Shown: one piece after another, positions 53,955-63,448 of the stretch
How the letters are laid out: the number at the start of each line of letters is the position of its first letter
Position numbering within the stretch: position 1 is the first letter of the stretch
Source: Pirellulaceae bacterium
GTDB lineage: Bacteria > Planctomycetota > Planctomycetia > Pirellulales > Pirellulaceae
Direction of reading: 5' to 3'
Assembly: GCA_018402565.1 (NCBI GenBank)
Contig: JAGYIQ010000006.1
Location: 372,001-436,000, forward strand
Length of the DNA stretch: 64,000 nucleotides
Notes under the pieces: generated by a model
The model's database searches: none
Told to the model about the DNA's origin: nothing
Seen by the model: only the letters and a program-made list of their open reading frames with translations
Program-made: the position numbers and the translations under genes

Positions 53955-54851
53955 TCACCACCCGACGCAATAGTCGATCGTCCGCGCGATCTCGGCCTTC
54001 AAACGAGCTCGATGCACAATCCGATCGATGTAGCCGTGCTGCAGCAAGAATTCACTGGTCTGGAATTCGTTGGGCAGTTCAATCCGGATCGTGGCCTTGA
54101 TGGTTCGCGGACCCGCAAACCCAATCAACGCTTTGGGCTCGGCAAACGTCACGTCACCCAACGACGCAAAACTGGCCGCCACCCCACCCATCGTCGGGTT
54201 GGTCAACACGGAAATGTAGAGTCCGCCGGCCTGGTTGTACCGAGCCAGCGCCGCGGAGACCTTGGCCATCTGCATCAGAGATAGAATACCCTCGTGCATT
54301 CGAGCCCCGCCGCCGGAAGCCGAGATGATGATCAACGGCAGACGCTGCTCCGTCGCGCGCTCGGTCAAGCGAGTTAACTTCTCGCCCACGACCGAACCCA
54401 TGCTGCCCATGATAAAAGCCGAGTCCGTAATGCCGATGGCGACTCGCCGAGCACGGACCATCCCGCAACCGGTCAGGATCGCGTCCTTCAAGCCGGTCAA
54501 CTTCCGCTCGGCAACCAACCGTTCGCGATACGGTTTCTTGTCCTTGAAGTTCAGCGGATCGGCCGCCAACAGATCGGCGTCCCATTCCTCGAAGGTGCCG
54601 GAGTCCAGCACCTGTTCGATGCGCGTCTTGGCGGAGACATAAAAATGGTGGTCGCACTCCGGGCAGACCCCCAACTTCTTCTCGGCCTCCTTGCGGAAAA
54701 TCGCCGCCTTACAACTGGGGCAGCGAATCCACAGCCCCTCAGGGACTCCCCGCCGAGCCCGACGGGGCTCCAGTTCGGTTTCGGTGGCCTGAGCCGTGAC
54801 GGCCGCGGCAGCTTGCTCCAACGGTGTATCTGAAATTGGCCCTTGAGCCAT
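53955..54851 (-). CDS. accD: Acetyl-CoA carboxylase carboxyltransferase subunit beta
   Basis: Transfers CO2 from carboxybiotin to acetyl-CoA with AccA in fatty-acid synthesis. The 298-residue protein has the N-terminal zinc ribbon (C44, C47, C63, C66 in CPSC and CPEC). The crotonase-like core follows, with FMGSMGSVVGEKL-type and SASGGARM-type motifs (here IIISASGGGARMHEG), NPTMGGVAASFASLGD and AEPKALIGFAGPR. ATG 54851 (MAQGPISDTP) is chosen. It lies 102 bases downstream of rseP. BirA, which biotinylates the partner subunit, is encoded at 1335. Confidence 0.95.
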   Translation of the reverse strand: MAQGPISDTPLEQAAAAVTAQATETELEPRRARRGVPEGLWIRCPSCKAAIFRKEAEKKLGVCPECDHHFYVSAKTRIEQVLDSGTFEEWDADLLAADPLNFKDKKPYRERLVAERKLTGLKDAILTGCGMVRARRVAIGITDSAFIMGSMGSVVGEKLTRLTERATEQRLPLIIISASGGGARMHEGILSLMQMAKVSAALARYNQAGGLYISVLTNPTMGGVAASFASLGDVTFAEPKALIGFAGPRTIKATIRIELPNEFQTSEFLLQHGYIDRIVHRARLKAEIARTIDYCVGW

Positions 54852-54953
54852 GAGTTTTCTCCAAAATGGGTCGCCTACAGTGCCGCCCGACGCCCCCCAG
54901 CATACGCGAAACCCCGCCACTTGCCCACTGATAAAATCGGTCCAACCGTCCCT

Positions 54954-57134
54954 CTACAACAAGCCAGAAATCCGCCAAACGTCCAATCCGAGGGCAAAAA
55001 TGATCAAACCCAGTAGCAACAGGGCCCCGATCATGGTCAAACCCTCCTGGACCCGCTCGTTCGGCGGAGCCCCCGTCACCCCTTCCCACGCCAGGAACAC
55101 CATGTGCCCGCCGTCGAGGATCGGGATGGGCAGGAAGTTCAGAATCGCCAGATTCACGCTCAACAGCGTCAGGAACATCAACAGCCGCGGCGTGCCTGAC
55201 ATGGCCTCCGACGTGGCCCCGACCGCAATCGTCCCCACCCCACCTATCGCCGTCATTGGCACGTTCCCCGTCACCATCTGTCGCAGGATCCGCAGGATCT
55301 TGTTGCTGTCGTATTGGACCTGCTGCCAGCCACACCGCAGCGCATCGGCCGGGTCCGCCGCCAGATAAATCTCGTTCAGCGGTTGCAGCAACAACCCGCG
55401 TTTCTCCGAGAAATACTGCGAGGAAGCCACCGGCTGGACCTCAAATTCCAGGGTCTCGCTGCCCCGCTGAACCTGGAGCTGCCAGTAGGCCGAAGGCGGC
55501 GCCGCCTGCAAACTCTCATTCAGAGCCACCCAGTTCTTCTCCAGACTCTCGCCCTCGATGGTCTTGATCTTCGCCACCTCCAAGTACTTGGCTCGAGCCT
55601 GCTCGTCGCGGAAGTCCATCGTCACAGCAATCACCCGATCGCCCGGCATCAGCCCCTGCTCCGCCGCCACGCTGCCCTCCACCACCCGCTCGATCTCCGT
55701 CGTGACCGGCACGGCGATCCCCAACTCATCCAGCGCGATGGGCATGTTCTCAGCGATCGTACTCACCGTGGTCGGGAAACGCGGCGTCACACGAATCGCC
55801 AGCATCTCGGGCTGCCCTTCGGTGGTTCGCTCCAAACTCAGCTCCACCGCCTGCTCCTCCCGCGCCTTCCGCCGCAGGTACTGAACGGCCAACAGCGGAT
55901 CGAATGGCTGACCGTCGACCGCCAACACGCGATCTCCCGCCTTGACTCCCTGTTGGTAAGCCGGCGACCCAATTTGCACCGCCGCAATCGGTCCGCTCCG
56001 CATCACCAATCCCGTCTCGCGGTACGAGTTCGGCGCCACATTCAATTCGACCATTTGCCCGTCCGAGTCGCCCGAGTCCAGATAGGCCTGGTAACTGAAG
56101 TACACGTTTTTGGCACCCCGCAGGACGGTCACCACAATCGGCTGGTCCCAGAACTTGATCAGCTCGACACCCAGGTCCACTCGGTTGTTGACCGGGCGGC
56201 CATTGATTTTGACAATCAAGTCATTCGGTTCAAACCCAGCCTCCGCAGCAGGTTGGCCGGCCGGCGTGGGATTCTTGCTGCCCAATCGCGTCGACATCAT
56301 CGGACTGATGCCAATGGTCGGCGGGTGAAACCCCTTCATCTTGACCAAACCAACAATCGGCTTGAGCGACAATCGCTCGGTCTGCCCTTCGCTCCCCAAT
56401 CGTTTGATCTCGACCGTCACATCCTGATCCTTGCCCCCAACCATCACGGTCTGGGCCACCTCTTCGAATGGGAAGTATCGATCTTGAGTGCTGTGGCCGT
56501 TGATCTCCAACACCTGGGAGCCCGACAAGTTGTATTCCCAAGCCGGTGATCCACCCACCGTGTCGCCCACCAACGCCGGTTGGTAGCTAACGCCAAAATT
56601 AAACGCAAAAGAAGCAAAAATCACAGCAAAGACCAAGTTCATCAGCACGCCAGCCGACATGATCAACATCCGCTGTGGCACGGTCTTGGCCTGGTAAGAC
56701 CGCGGATCGATGGCCGGCCGAGCGTCCGGCTGCGCATCCACCCGCGGCCCGTCCTCTGCCAACCGCACCGCCGCATTGGCCGCATGTGGGTCGGTGACCG
56801 CCTCCATCGGATTGTCGTGTTGCCCCAACATCTTGACGTAACCACCCAGCGGCAAAATCCCGATACCGTATTCGGTCTCTCCCCATTGAAAATACGCCAA
56901 GCGACTGGGGATCCGCACCACACCCAACGGTATGTCGAAGGCATCAAAGCCCACATAGAACTTCTCGCATTTGACGCCGCAGGCCTTGGCCGCCAGAAAG
57001 TGCCCCAACTCGTGCACAAAGATGACCAAGCCAATGCCAATGACCATCTGCAAAATCGACCAAATAAAGTTGGGACTCGGCAGGCTGAGTGCCGCAATCA
57101 GGTCCAACGGGGCGGTCAAGGTTTCGAAATACAC
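54954..57134 (-). CDS. rseP: RIP-type zinc metalloprotease RseP-like
   Basis: Intramembrane protease of the site-2 protease family, cleaving anti-sigma factors or signal-peptide remnants in the membrane. With GTG 57134 it is 726 residues. The zinc motif HELGH is at 41-45 in the first helix; the second catalytic motif is NFLPIPILDGGHM near residue 660. Between them are two or more PDZ-like domains (PAGQPAAEAGFEPNDLIVKINGRPV and PAYQQGVKAGDRVLAVDG), longer than the E. coli protein (450 aa). The start overlaps the dxr stop by about 19 bases; a TTG at 57119 is an alternative. Order dxr-rseP is a common arrangement. Confidence 0.92.
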   Translation of the reverse strand: MYFETLTAPLDLIAALSLPSPNFIWSILQMVIGIGLVIFVHELGHFLAAKACGVKCEKFYVGFDAFDIPLGVVRIPSRLAYFQWGETEYGIGILPLGGYVKMLGQHDNPMEAVTDPHAANAAVRLAEDGPRVDAQPDARPAIDPRSYQAKTVPQRMLIMSAGVLMNLVFAVIFASFAFNFGVSYQPALVGDTVGGSPAWEYNLSGSQVLEINGHSTQDRYFPFEEVAQTVMVGGKDQDVTVEIKRLGSEGQTERLSLKPIVGLVKMKGFHPPTIGISPMMSTRLGSKNPTPAGQPAAEAGFEPNDLIVKINGRPVNNRVDLGVELIKFWDQPIVVTVLRGAKNVYFSYQAYLDSGDSDGQMVELNVAPNSYRETGLVMRSGPIAAVQIGSPAYQQGVKAGDRVLAVDGQPFDPLLAVQYLRRKAREEQAVELSLERTTEGQPEMLAIRVTPRFPTTVSTIAENMPIALDELGIAVPVTTEIERVVEGSVAAEQGLMPGDRVIAVTMDFRDEQARAKYLEVAKIKTIEGESLEKNWVALNESLQAAPPSAYWQLQVQRGSETLEFEVQPVASSQYFSEKRGLLLQPLNEIYLAADPADALRCGWQQVQYDSNKILRILRQMVTGNVPMTAIGGVGTIAVGATSEAMSGTPRLLMFLTLLSVNLAILNFLPIPILDGGHMVFLAWEGVTGAPPNERVQEGLTMIGALLLLGLIIFALGLDVWRISGLL

Positions 57135-58405
57135 TGAGTCGTCTCCTGCCGAGCCCAACGATCCAAGTCCAACAAGGATCGCAGGTCCGGATATGCTTCA
57201 AAAGGATGCGAGTCCAAGACCCGCCGACAGATCGGCACTATCTGCGTAAAACCAATGCCACCGTCCAAAAACGCCTGCACCGCGACCTCGTTGGCCGCGT
57301 TCAACACCACCCCGCAACTGCCCCCCCGCCGCGCGACCTCTAAGCCTAACAGCAAGGCGGGAAATCGGTCCAGATCGGGCGAGTGAAAATTCAGGCTCCA
57401 ATTGGCCAAAAAGTCCATTTTTTTGGCCGGACTTTCCACTCGCTCCGGAAAGTCCAGCACCTGTTGAATCGGCAGTGCCATGTCCGGCGGACTCAGTTGA
57501 GCCAAAACACTCCCATCAACAAACTCGACCAACGAATGCACGATCGACTCGGGATGCACCACCACCTGCAACTGCTCGACTTCCAAATCGAACAGCCACT
57601 TGGCCTCGATCAACTCCAAGGCCTTGTTCATCATGGTCGCCGAGTCGATCGAGATCTTGGCACCCATCTTCCAAGTCGGATGGGCCAACGCCTGCTGCGG
57701 CGTCGCGGACGCTTGCTCCGCCACTGTCCAAGTGCGAAACGGCCCGCCACTCGCCGTCAGCACCACCCGCCGCACCTGTTTCCGGCCCGCCCCCAGCAAA
57801 CATTGAAAGATCGCATTGTGCTCGCTATCCACCGGCAACAAACGAGCCCCCGTGCGTTCCGCCAAGTCGGTGGCCAAGTGTCCAGCCATCACCAACGTCT
57901 CTTTGTTGGCCAAGCCGACCACTTTGCCGCACTCGATCGCCGCCAAAGTGCTCTCCAAACCCGCGCGACCGACGATCCCAGCCACCACCACGTCCACCGC
58001 CGGGTCCGACGCCAACCGCACCAAGCCCTCCGGACCCTCGTAAAACTCACCGACAAACCCCGGGCAACAGGCATTCCAACCCCGAGCCACCTCGCGATCC
58101 GAACCCACCACTACCTGCGGCCGGAACTCTTGCACCGCCGCCGCCAAAGCCCCCAAATTGCCGTGCCCACTGATGCCGTACAACTCGAAGCGCCGGCCCG
58201 CCCCACACGCTTCACCCACACCCAACGTTTCGAACGGTCGAACTTGGTCGTGTCGCAACACCCGGAGCGTGCTCTGACCAATGCTACCGGTCCCGCCCAA
58301 TAAAGCCAATCGTTTCCGCCCAGACAACACCGCCGGCGGTTGCAGCCAAGCCGGTAAATCGGCCGCCACCCCCAGCGTATCGGCTATTCGCGAATCCCGT
58401 GTCAT
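57116..58405 (-). CDS. dxr: 1-deoxy-D-xylulose 5-phosphate reductoisomerase
   Basis: Second enzyme of the MEP isoprenoid pathway, making MEP from DXP with NADPH. With ATG 58405 (MTRDSRIADTLG) the protein is 429 residues, slightly longer than usual because of an N-terminal extension. LLGGTGSIGQST at 36-46 is the NADPH motif; LANKETLVMAG, LLPVDSEHNAIFQ, ASGGPFRTW and KISIDSATMMNKALE are the family signatures (metal and phosphate binding). Its stop overlaps the rseP start. Confidence 0.94.
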   Translation of the reverse strand: MTRDSRIADTLGVAADLPAWLQPPAVLSGRKRLALLGGTGSIGQSTLRVLRHDQVRPFETLGVGEACGAGRRFELYGISGHGNLGALAAAVQEFRPQVVVGSDREVARGWNACCPGFVGEFYEGPEGLVRLASDPAVDVVVAGIVGRAGLESTLAAIECGKVVGLANKETLVMAGHLATDLAERTGARLLPVDSEHNAIFQCLLGAGRKQVRRVVLTASGGPFRTWTVAEQASATPQQALAHPTWKMGAKISIDSATMMNKALELIEAKWLFDLEVEQLQVVVHPESIVHSLVEFVDGSVLAQLSPPDMALPIQQVLDFPERVESPAKKMDFLANWSLNFHSPDLDRFPALLLGLEVARRGGSCGVVLNAANEVAVQAFLDGGIGFTQIVPICRRVLDSHPFEAYPDLRSLLDLDRWARQETTQCISKP

Positions 58406-58899
58406 CCCGTGCCTCGCCGCTTGGCGTCCTTCCAATGTCGCTTCCGTCCCCGACGAGCTCCCCCCTCGCCCGCCGCACTCGGTTACCAATCGTCCCAATA
58501 AACTCCTCGAGTCAACTTACGGCAAGCGCCCGATTGTAGCAAAAGTCCAGCTCTTGATAATCCACTGCCACACCACTCGCCCGGACGTAACCGCAGCCAC
58601 TCCGCCCCAGCCACTCCGCCCCAGCCACACCGCCCCAGACACGCGCCGCCGCTCCCAACCGCCCGGCGACCGGTCGCGACGTCCACCCGTCGTCACACCG
58701 CCTCGTCCTGCTCACCGCATGGCATCCGCGGCACAACCGCCACAATCCACCCCAACCCCCTGGGGTCCGCCACCCAGCCGGATGGCCGGCGCTTGCCGCC
58801 AACCGTCCTGGGTCGTAGCATAGCGACAGGGCCCAACGCGACCGGCCCGCTTGCATTCCTCCCTGTTCTGTTCTGCCGTGAAAAAGGACCTGCCACCGC
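58406..58899. other. Intergenic region between dxr and ftsH with short repeats
   Basis: 494 bases between divergent genes; no gene seen. It contains gccactccgccccag-type direct repeats at about 58597-58640. A possible plus-strand promoter for ftsH is TTGTAG at 58534 with GATAAT at 58556 (16-base spacer), which would give a leader over 300 bases. Confidence 0.45.
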
Positions 58900-61089
58900 A
58901 TGGCCAAAAAATCGCCCGCCGACTCGTCCGATTCTTCCAAGCCACGTCGCGATGCCGCCAACGACTCCGGTCGGCCGAAGCCCTCCGCTCCCAAAGACCG
59001 AGAAACCGGCTTCCAACGCCCAAGACCCTGGCTGTTCCTGCTGATGGCGTTTTTGGTCATCGCCATCGCCTACTCGCTCTACGACAACGCCAACAGCACC
59101 ACCATCCGCACCAGCGACCTGCAACGCTTGATCGAAGTCACGCGACTCGACTCCAACGGAACGCCGGTCGTCAGTGAAACCGAATCGGGCGTGATCATCG
59201 TCTCACAACCGACCGCCAAGAACAAAATTCGACTCTCAGAACTGCGCATCCAACAAGTCAACCAGCTGGAGATCCGCGGCAAGGTCATGGTCGAGTACCT
59301 GGACGAGGACGAGAAATCGCGGAAACCCCCGGGCGAAAAGTACTTCGTTTCGACCCCGCCCGATGGCGATGAAGCCTACAGTCGCTTTGTCCGCGGAGTT
59401 ACCGAACGAGGCTTTCAATTCGACGTCGTCGGACGAAGCTTCCTGGACCGCTTCGGCCCAACTTTGCTGACCGTGGCTCTCGTGGCCGCTTTGCTGTTCT
59501 TTTTTTATAGCCGCATGCTCGGCGGTGCAGGGCCGATGCAATTCGGACGCAGCCGCGGCCGACTCTACGCCAGCGAGGAGCAGGGCATCTCGTTCAGCAG
59601 CGTGGCCGGCATCGACGAGGCGGTAGAAGAGGTCAAAGAAGTCGTCGATTTCCTCAGCAACGCCGAAAAGTACCAACGCCTGGGTGGCCGGATCCCCAAG
59701 GGCGTGTTGTTGGTCGGCCCGCCAGGAACCGGCAAAACCCTGCTGGCCAAAGCCGTCGCAGGCGAAGCTGGCGTGCCGTTCTTCAGCCTCTCCGGCAGCG
59801 ACTTTGTGGAGATGTTTGTCGGCGTCGGTGCCGCTCGGGTCCGCGACACCTTCCAACAAGCCGTCGCCAAGTCACCCTGCATCATCTTCATCGACGAATT
59901 GGACGCCCTGGGCAAATCCCGCGGGAACGGCGCAGTCCCCTCCCACGATGAACGCGAACAAACCCTCAACGCCCTGCTGGTGGAAATGGACGGCTTCGAT
60001 TCCAACTCCGGCGTCATCGTGATGGCGGCCACCAACCGACCCGAAACCCTGGACGCCGCCCTACTCCGCCCCGGTCGCTTCGATCGACAAGTCCTCGTGG
60101 ACCGACCCGACATCAACGGTCGCGAAAAGATCCTCAGCGTTCACGTCAAACACGTGAAACTGGCCGATGACGTCAACCTGAAGAACATCGCGGCCATGAC
60201 CAGCGGCTTCGTCGGCGCGGACCTCGCCAATCTGGTCAACGAAGCCGCGTTACTGGCCGCCCGAAAAAACAATGACCAAGTCACCATCGAGGAATTCTAC
60301 GAGGGAATCGAACGCGTCACCGCCGGCCTGGAGAAAAAGAAACGCGTGATGAACGAGGACGAAAAACGCCGCGTCGCCTATCACGAAGCCGGACACGCCT
60401 TGGTCGCCTACGCCCTGCCGAATACCGATCCCGTTCACAAAGTCTCAATCATCCCCCGCGGCTTCGCGGCCCTGGGCTATACCATGCAACGCCCCGATGA
60501 AGATCGCTACCTGATGACCCAGGGCGAACTCGAAAGCCAGATCAAAATCCTGCTGGCCGGCACCATCGCCGAAGAACTGGTCTATCCCGAAGTCTCCACC
60601 GGTGCCCAAAATGACCTGGAACGCGCCACGGACATCGCCTATCGCATGGTCACCGAATTCGGCATGAGCTCCCTGGGACGCGTCAATTTCAGCGGAGCGA
60701 CTCGCAACGTATTCCTGCCCGGCGCCAGCCAAACGAACGGCCGTATCCTCAGTGAAGACACGCGGCAAAAGATCGATCTGGAAGTCAAACGGATCATCGA
60801 CCAACAAATGAAGCAAACCCGCCAAATCCTCGAACACCGCAGCCAACACCTGGAGGCCATCACGGTCCGCTTGATGGAGGTCGAAGCCGTCGGCAGCGAA
60901 GAACTCAAAGAAATCCTCGGACCACGCGTCATGGTCGGTGACACCTCGCACACCATCCGCCGCGATACCGTGTTCGGACAAAACGCCCCACCCAATACTC
61001 GCGGGCTGGCAACCAGCACACACGGAGCAGACGCCAACCACACGCCACCCGCCGCTGACCCCACCAACAGCAGCGAAGAAGCGGTTTAA
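58900..61089 (+). CDS. ftsH: ATP-dependent zinc metalloprotease FtsH
   Basis: Membrane-bound AAA+ protease degrading misfolded membrane proteins and regulators. At 729 residues: helix 1 at about 44-62 (WLFLLMAFLVIAIAYSLY), a periplasmic domain, helix 2 at about 190-207 (LLTVALVAALLFFFY), AAA domain with Walker A GPPGTGKT (about 272-279), Walker B IIFIDELDAL and second region of homology RPETLDAALLRPGRFDRQ, then the M41 protease motif HEAGH at about 495. ATG 58900 starts a Lys/Ser/Asp-rich N-terminal extension of about 40 residues. Stand-alone gene. Confidence 0.95.
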   Translation: MAKKSPADSSDSSKPRRDAANDSGRPKPSAPKDRETGFQRPRPWLFLLMAFLVIAIAYSLYDNANSTTIRTSDLQRLIEVTRLDSNGTPVVSETESGVIIVSQPTAKNKIRLSELRIQQVNQLEIRGKVMVEYLDEDEKSRKPPGEKYFVSTPPDGDEAYSRFVRGVTERGFQFDVVGRSFLDRFGPTLLTVALVAALLFFFYSRMLGGAGPMQFGRSRGRLYASEEQGISFSSVAGIDEAVEEVKEVVDFLSNAEKYQRLGGRIPKGVLLVGPPGTGKTLLAKAVAGEAGVPFFSLSGSDFVEMFVGVGAARVRDTFQQAVAKSPCIIFIDELDALGKSRGNGAVPSHDEREQTLNALLVEMDGFDSNSGVIVMAATNRPETLDAALLRPGRFDRQVLVDRPDINGREKILSVHVKHVKLADDVNLKNIAAMTSGFVGADLANLVNEAALLAARKNNDQVTIEEFYEGIERVTAGLEKKKRVMNEDEKRRVAYHEAGHALVAYALPNTDPVHKVSIIPRGFAALGYTMQRPDEDRYLMTQGELESQIKILLAGTIAEELVYPEVSTGAQNDLERATDIAYRMVTEFGMSSLGRVNFSGATRNVFLPGASQTNGRILSEDTRQKIDLEVKRIIDQQMKQTRQILEHRSQHLEAITVRLMEVEAVGSEELKEILGPRVMVGDTSHTIRRDTVFGQNAPPNTRGLATSTHGADANHTPPAADPTNSSEEAV

Positions 61090-61334
61090 CAGGCAATCAT
61101 CAGCCGCAGTGCGTTAGCACCCGGTTAGCGCACGAATTCGACACTGACCGACTCCGGCTACTGCGGCAACCCCTTTGCGGAAGATTCCCAATATTCGCAA
61201 GTATTCTCAAATATGCGCAAATGTTCCCTGATCGGCACAGGCAACTGCGAGTCGGACTCCGATCGTCCGTAACGGCTCCAGACCGCAGGCGATCACGGGT
61301 GCGACTGCTGCGACGGACATTTGCCAGTGGGGCG
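61090..61334. repeat. Intergenic region with a second copy of the GTGCGTTAGCAC hairpin repeat
   Basis: Bases 61099-61126 (atcagccgcagtgcgttagc, then acccggtt) match 29463-29490 with one change, forming a small hairpin with flanking GACTGACCGAC-type sequence. It is just downstream of the ftsH stop and could terminate transcription from either side. The rest of the gap to the convergent helicase gene shows no gene. Confidence 0.6.
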
Positions 61335-63287
61335 TTAAGCGTCCCAACCCAGCGACAAACCCTGGTCCACTTCCCACACGGTCCGATACGCATCCGCTTC
61401 CGTCACGTACTGCAAGAAGTCCTGGTAGAACGGCGCGATCCCCAGGGTGGCACTGTCGCCGATCACCGTCAAGCCTCGCCGAGCCCGCGTCAAGGCAACG
61501 TTCATTCGACGGCCATCGGCCATAAATCCAATCTCTTGTTCGTGGTTGCTGCGGACCAATGAGATGACGATCGCCTCTTTCTCGCGGCCTTGAAAGCCAT
61601 CCACCGTGTCGATCTCCACCCCCCGCCAAGCCTCGCGCTGCTCCCGCCGACTGGCCAGGTCCCGCAACAGTCGCACCTGGGCGGCGTACGGCGCAATCAC
61701 GCCAATCGTCAGTGGATCGACGCCCGCCTCCAGCCACTCGTTGACGACGCACATGACCAAGCGAGCTTCCTGCGGATTGCGTTTGCTCAACCCGTTCGGT
61801 TCCAACTCCTCTTCCCAGCCCGCTCCAGCCGTGTCGTAAAACACCAAGGTCCGCTCGGTCGCCGGCGTGGCAGCCACCCCAGCCAAATCGCACAGGCGAT
61901 GGTGACGGACTGAGGCATCCGCCAACAGTTGTCCCTGATAGAACTGCTGCGAGGAGAACTGCATGATCTGCTCGTTCATCCGATACTGCACATTCAACAA
62001 GCGACTGATCGATTCGCCATGCAGTTCCATCTGTCGCTGCATCAAGCTGCAGTTGAATCCCTCGGCAGCCGCCTCCAAGGACAACACGGTCGGCGGCAAC
62101 TGCTGCGGATCACCCGCCAACACAATCTTGTCGGCAAACGGCAACGGGCACCACGACCCCGGCTCGGTGCTTTGACAGGCCTCGTCGATCACCACCAGAT
62201 CAAAGTGGCGTTGCGCCAACAGTTCGTCGTTGAACGTGGTGGTCGCACAGATCACATCCGCCCCATCCAAGACCGACCGGATCATGTAGCGTTCCAAAGC
62301 CTTGGCTTCCTGCTCCAGGTCCCGCGCGGCTCGCCGCAGATGGTGCCGTTCGCCGTTGGCTCGCGGCGCCCGCGTCCATTTTTCGGCTTGCCGCAACAAA
62401 TCCTCCGCCTGTCGCCGCAGGCCCTTGACCACCACTTGGCTTTCGTGCTCTTCCAACAGCCCATCCAAACAATGGTGCTGCAACCGAGGCGTGACCCGCG
62501 CTGGATGGCCGATCCGCACCGCCCGCTGGCCAACCTCGACCAACTCTTCCAACAAATGATCCACCGCCGTGTTGCTGGGCGCACAGGCCAAGACCTTCTC
62601 GCCACTTTGGACGGCTGCGGCAATCAAGGCCACCAAGGTCGTCGTCTTGCCCGTCCCCGGCGGACCATGAATCACGGCCAAGTCGCGAGCCGATCGAGCG
62701 AAGCGGATGGCGTCCTGCTGCGAAGGATTGAGATAGTCGGGCAGCGGCAAATCCGGCAACGGATTGAACTCGGGCAAGCGTTGCCCCATCAACACCCGAC
62801 GCAAATGAGCCAGACGCCCGGAGGCCGATTGTGCCCGGTTGATCGCCGCCGCCTGCCGCTGCCGTGTCACCTCATCGGCCGCCGTATCCACCCGCCAAAC
62901 GTTCGCGTCCGGCAAGCGACTGAGCGCCACCTGCAACGTGTCCGTGCCACGCTCGCTCACGACCCCCGAGACACTGGAACCAGGACTCGGATCAAGCATC
63001 GGCGAGACCACCACCGGCGAGCCCACTCGCAGGCGGTGCCACGGCATGGCCGAACTCTGCGGCTTGCGGCCCAAAGTCACCAGTTGCAGGCCGCCCAGAC
63101 CCGCTGTCTGGTCGACGATCACCATATTCAACAGCGTTTCACCCGATTTTTCCGCGTGGCCGTCCCGCTGCAACTGGCGACGCTCGGCCATCCGAGCAAT
63201 CTCGGCCTCCGATTCCATCCGGAGCCAACGCGCCAACTGCTGGAAGTGTCGCTCAACCTCATAGTCGCTGATTGACAAAGTTCCCAC
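61335..63287 (-). CDS. DNA2/NAM7-type superfamily 1 helicase (IGHMBP2-like)
   Basis: A 650-residue SF1B-type helicase. An N-terminal OB-like region (residues about 60-155) is followed by Walker A HGPPGTGKTTTLVALI and a conserved ACAPSNTAVDHLLE. The DEAC motif II is VVIDEACQSTEPGS, then AGDPQQLPPTV (motif III), NVQYRMNEQI (motif IV), APYAAQVRLL, DTVDGFQGREKEAIVISLVRSN (motif V) and RMNVALTRARRGLTVIGD (motif VI). Homologues act on RNA or DNA 5'-3'. GTG 63287 starts the protein. Confidence 0.92.
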   Translation of the reverse strand: MGTLSISDYEVERHFQQLARWLRMESEAEIARMAERRQLQRDGHAEKSGETLLNMVIVDQTAGLGGLQLVTLGRKPQSSAMPWHRLRVGSPVVVSPMLDPSPGSSVSGVVSERGTDTLQVALSRLPDANVWRVDTAADEVTRQRQAAAINRAQSASGRLAHLRRVLMGQRLPEFNPLPDLPLPDYLNPSQQDAIRFARSARDLAVIHGPPGTGKTTTLVALIAAAVQSGEKVLACAPSNTAVDHLLEELVEVGQRAVRIGHPARVTPRLQHHCLDGLLEEHESQVVVKGLRRQAEDLLRQAEKWTRAPRANGERHHLRRAARDLEQEAKALERYMIRSVLDGADVICATTTFNDELLAQRHFDLVVIDEACQSTEPGSWCPLPFADKIVLAGDPQQLPPTVLSLEAAAEGFNCSLMQRQMELHGESISRLLNVQYRMNEQIMQFSSQQFYQGQLLADASVRHHRLCDLAGVAATPATERTLVFYDTAGAGWEEELEPNGLSKRNPQEARLVMCVVNEWLEAGVDPLTIGVIAPYAAQVRLLRDLASRREQREAWRGVEIDTVDGFQGREKEAIVISLVRSNHEQEIGFMADGRRMNVALTRARRGLTVIGDSATLGIAPFYQDFLQYVTEADAYRTVWEVDQGLSLGWDA

Positions 63288-63448
63288 TTTCCGCTGATGC
63301 TCCGCAAACGCCCACCCGGCCCGTCGTTGTTATACCCATCTACGACGACTCGCCAAGGCCGAGTATAATTCCGGGCTAGTCCGCGGGCGGCGGCGACTCC
63401 GATTGCCCCTGGACGCGGCCCCTGCAGATCACCACCGACGAGGACGCG

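Noticed and set aside
61929..63275. A 448-codon plus-strand frame antisense to the helicase gene
   Set aside because: Shadow of a well-supported SF1 helicase; no domain motifs.
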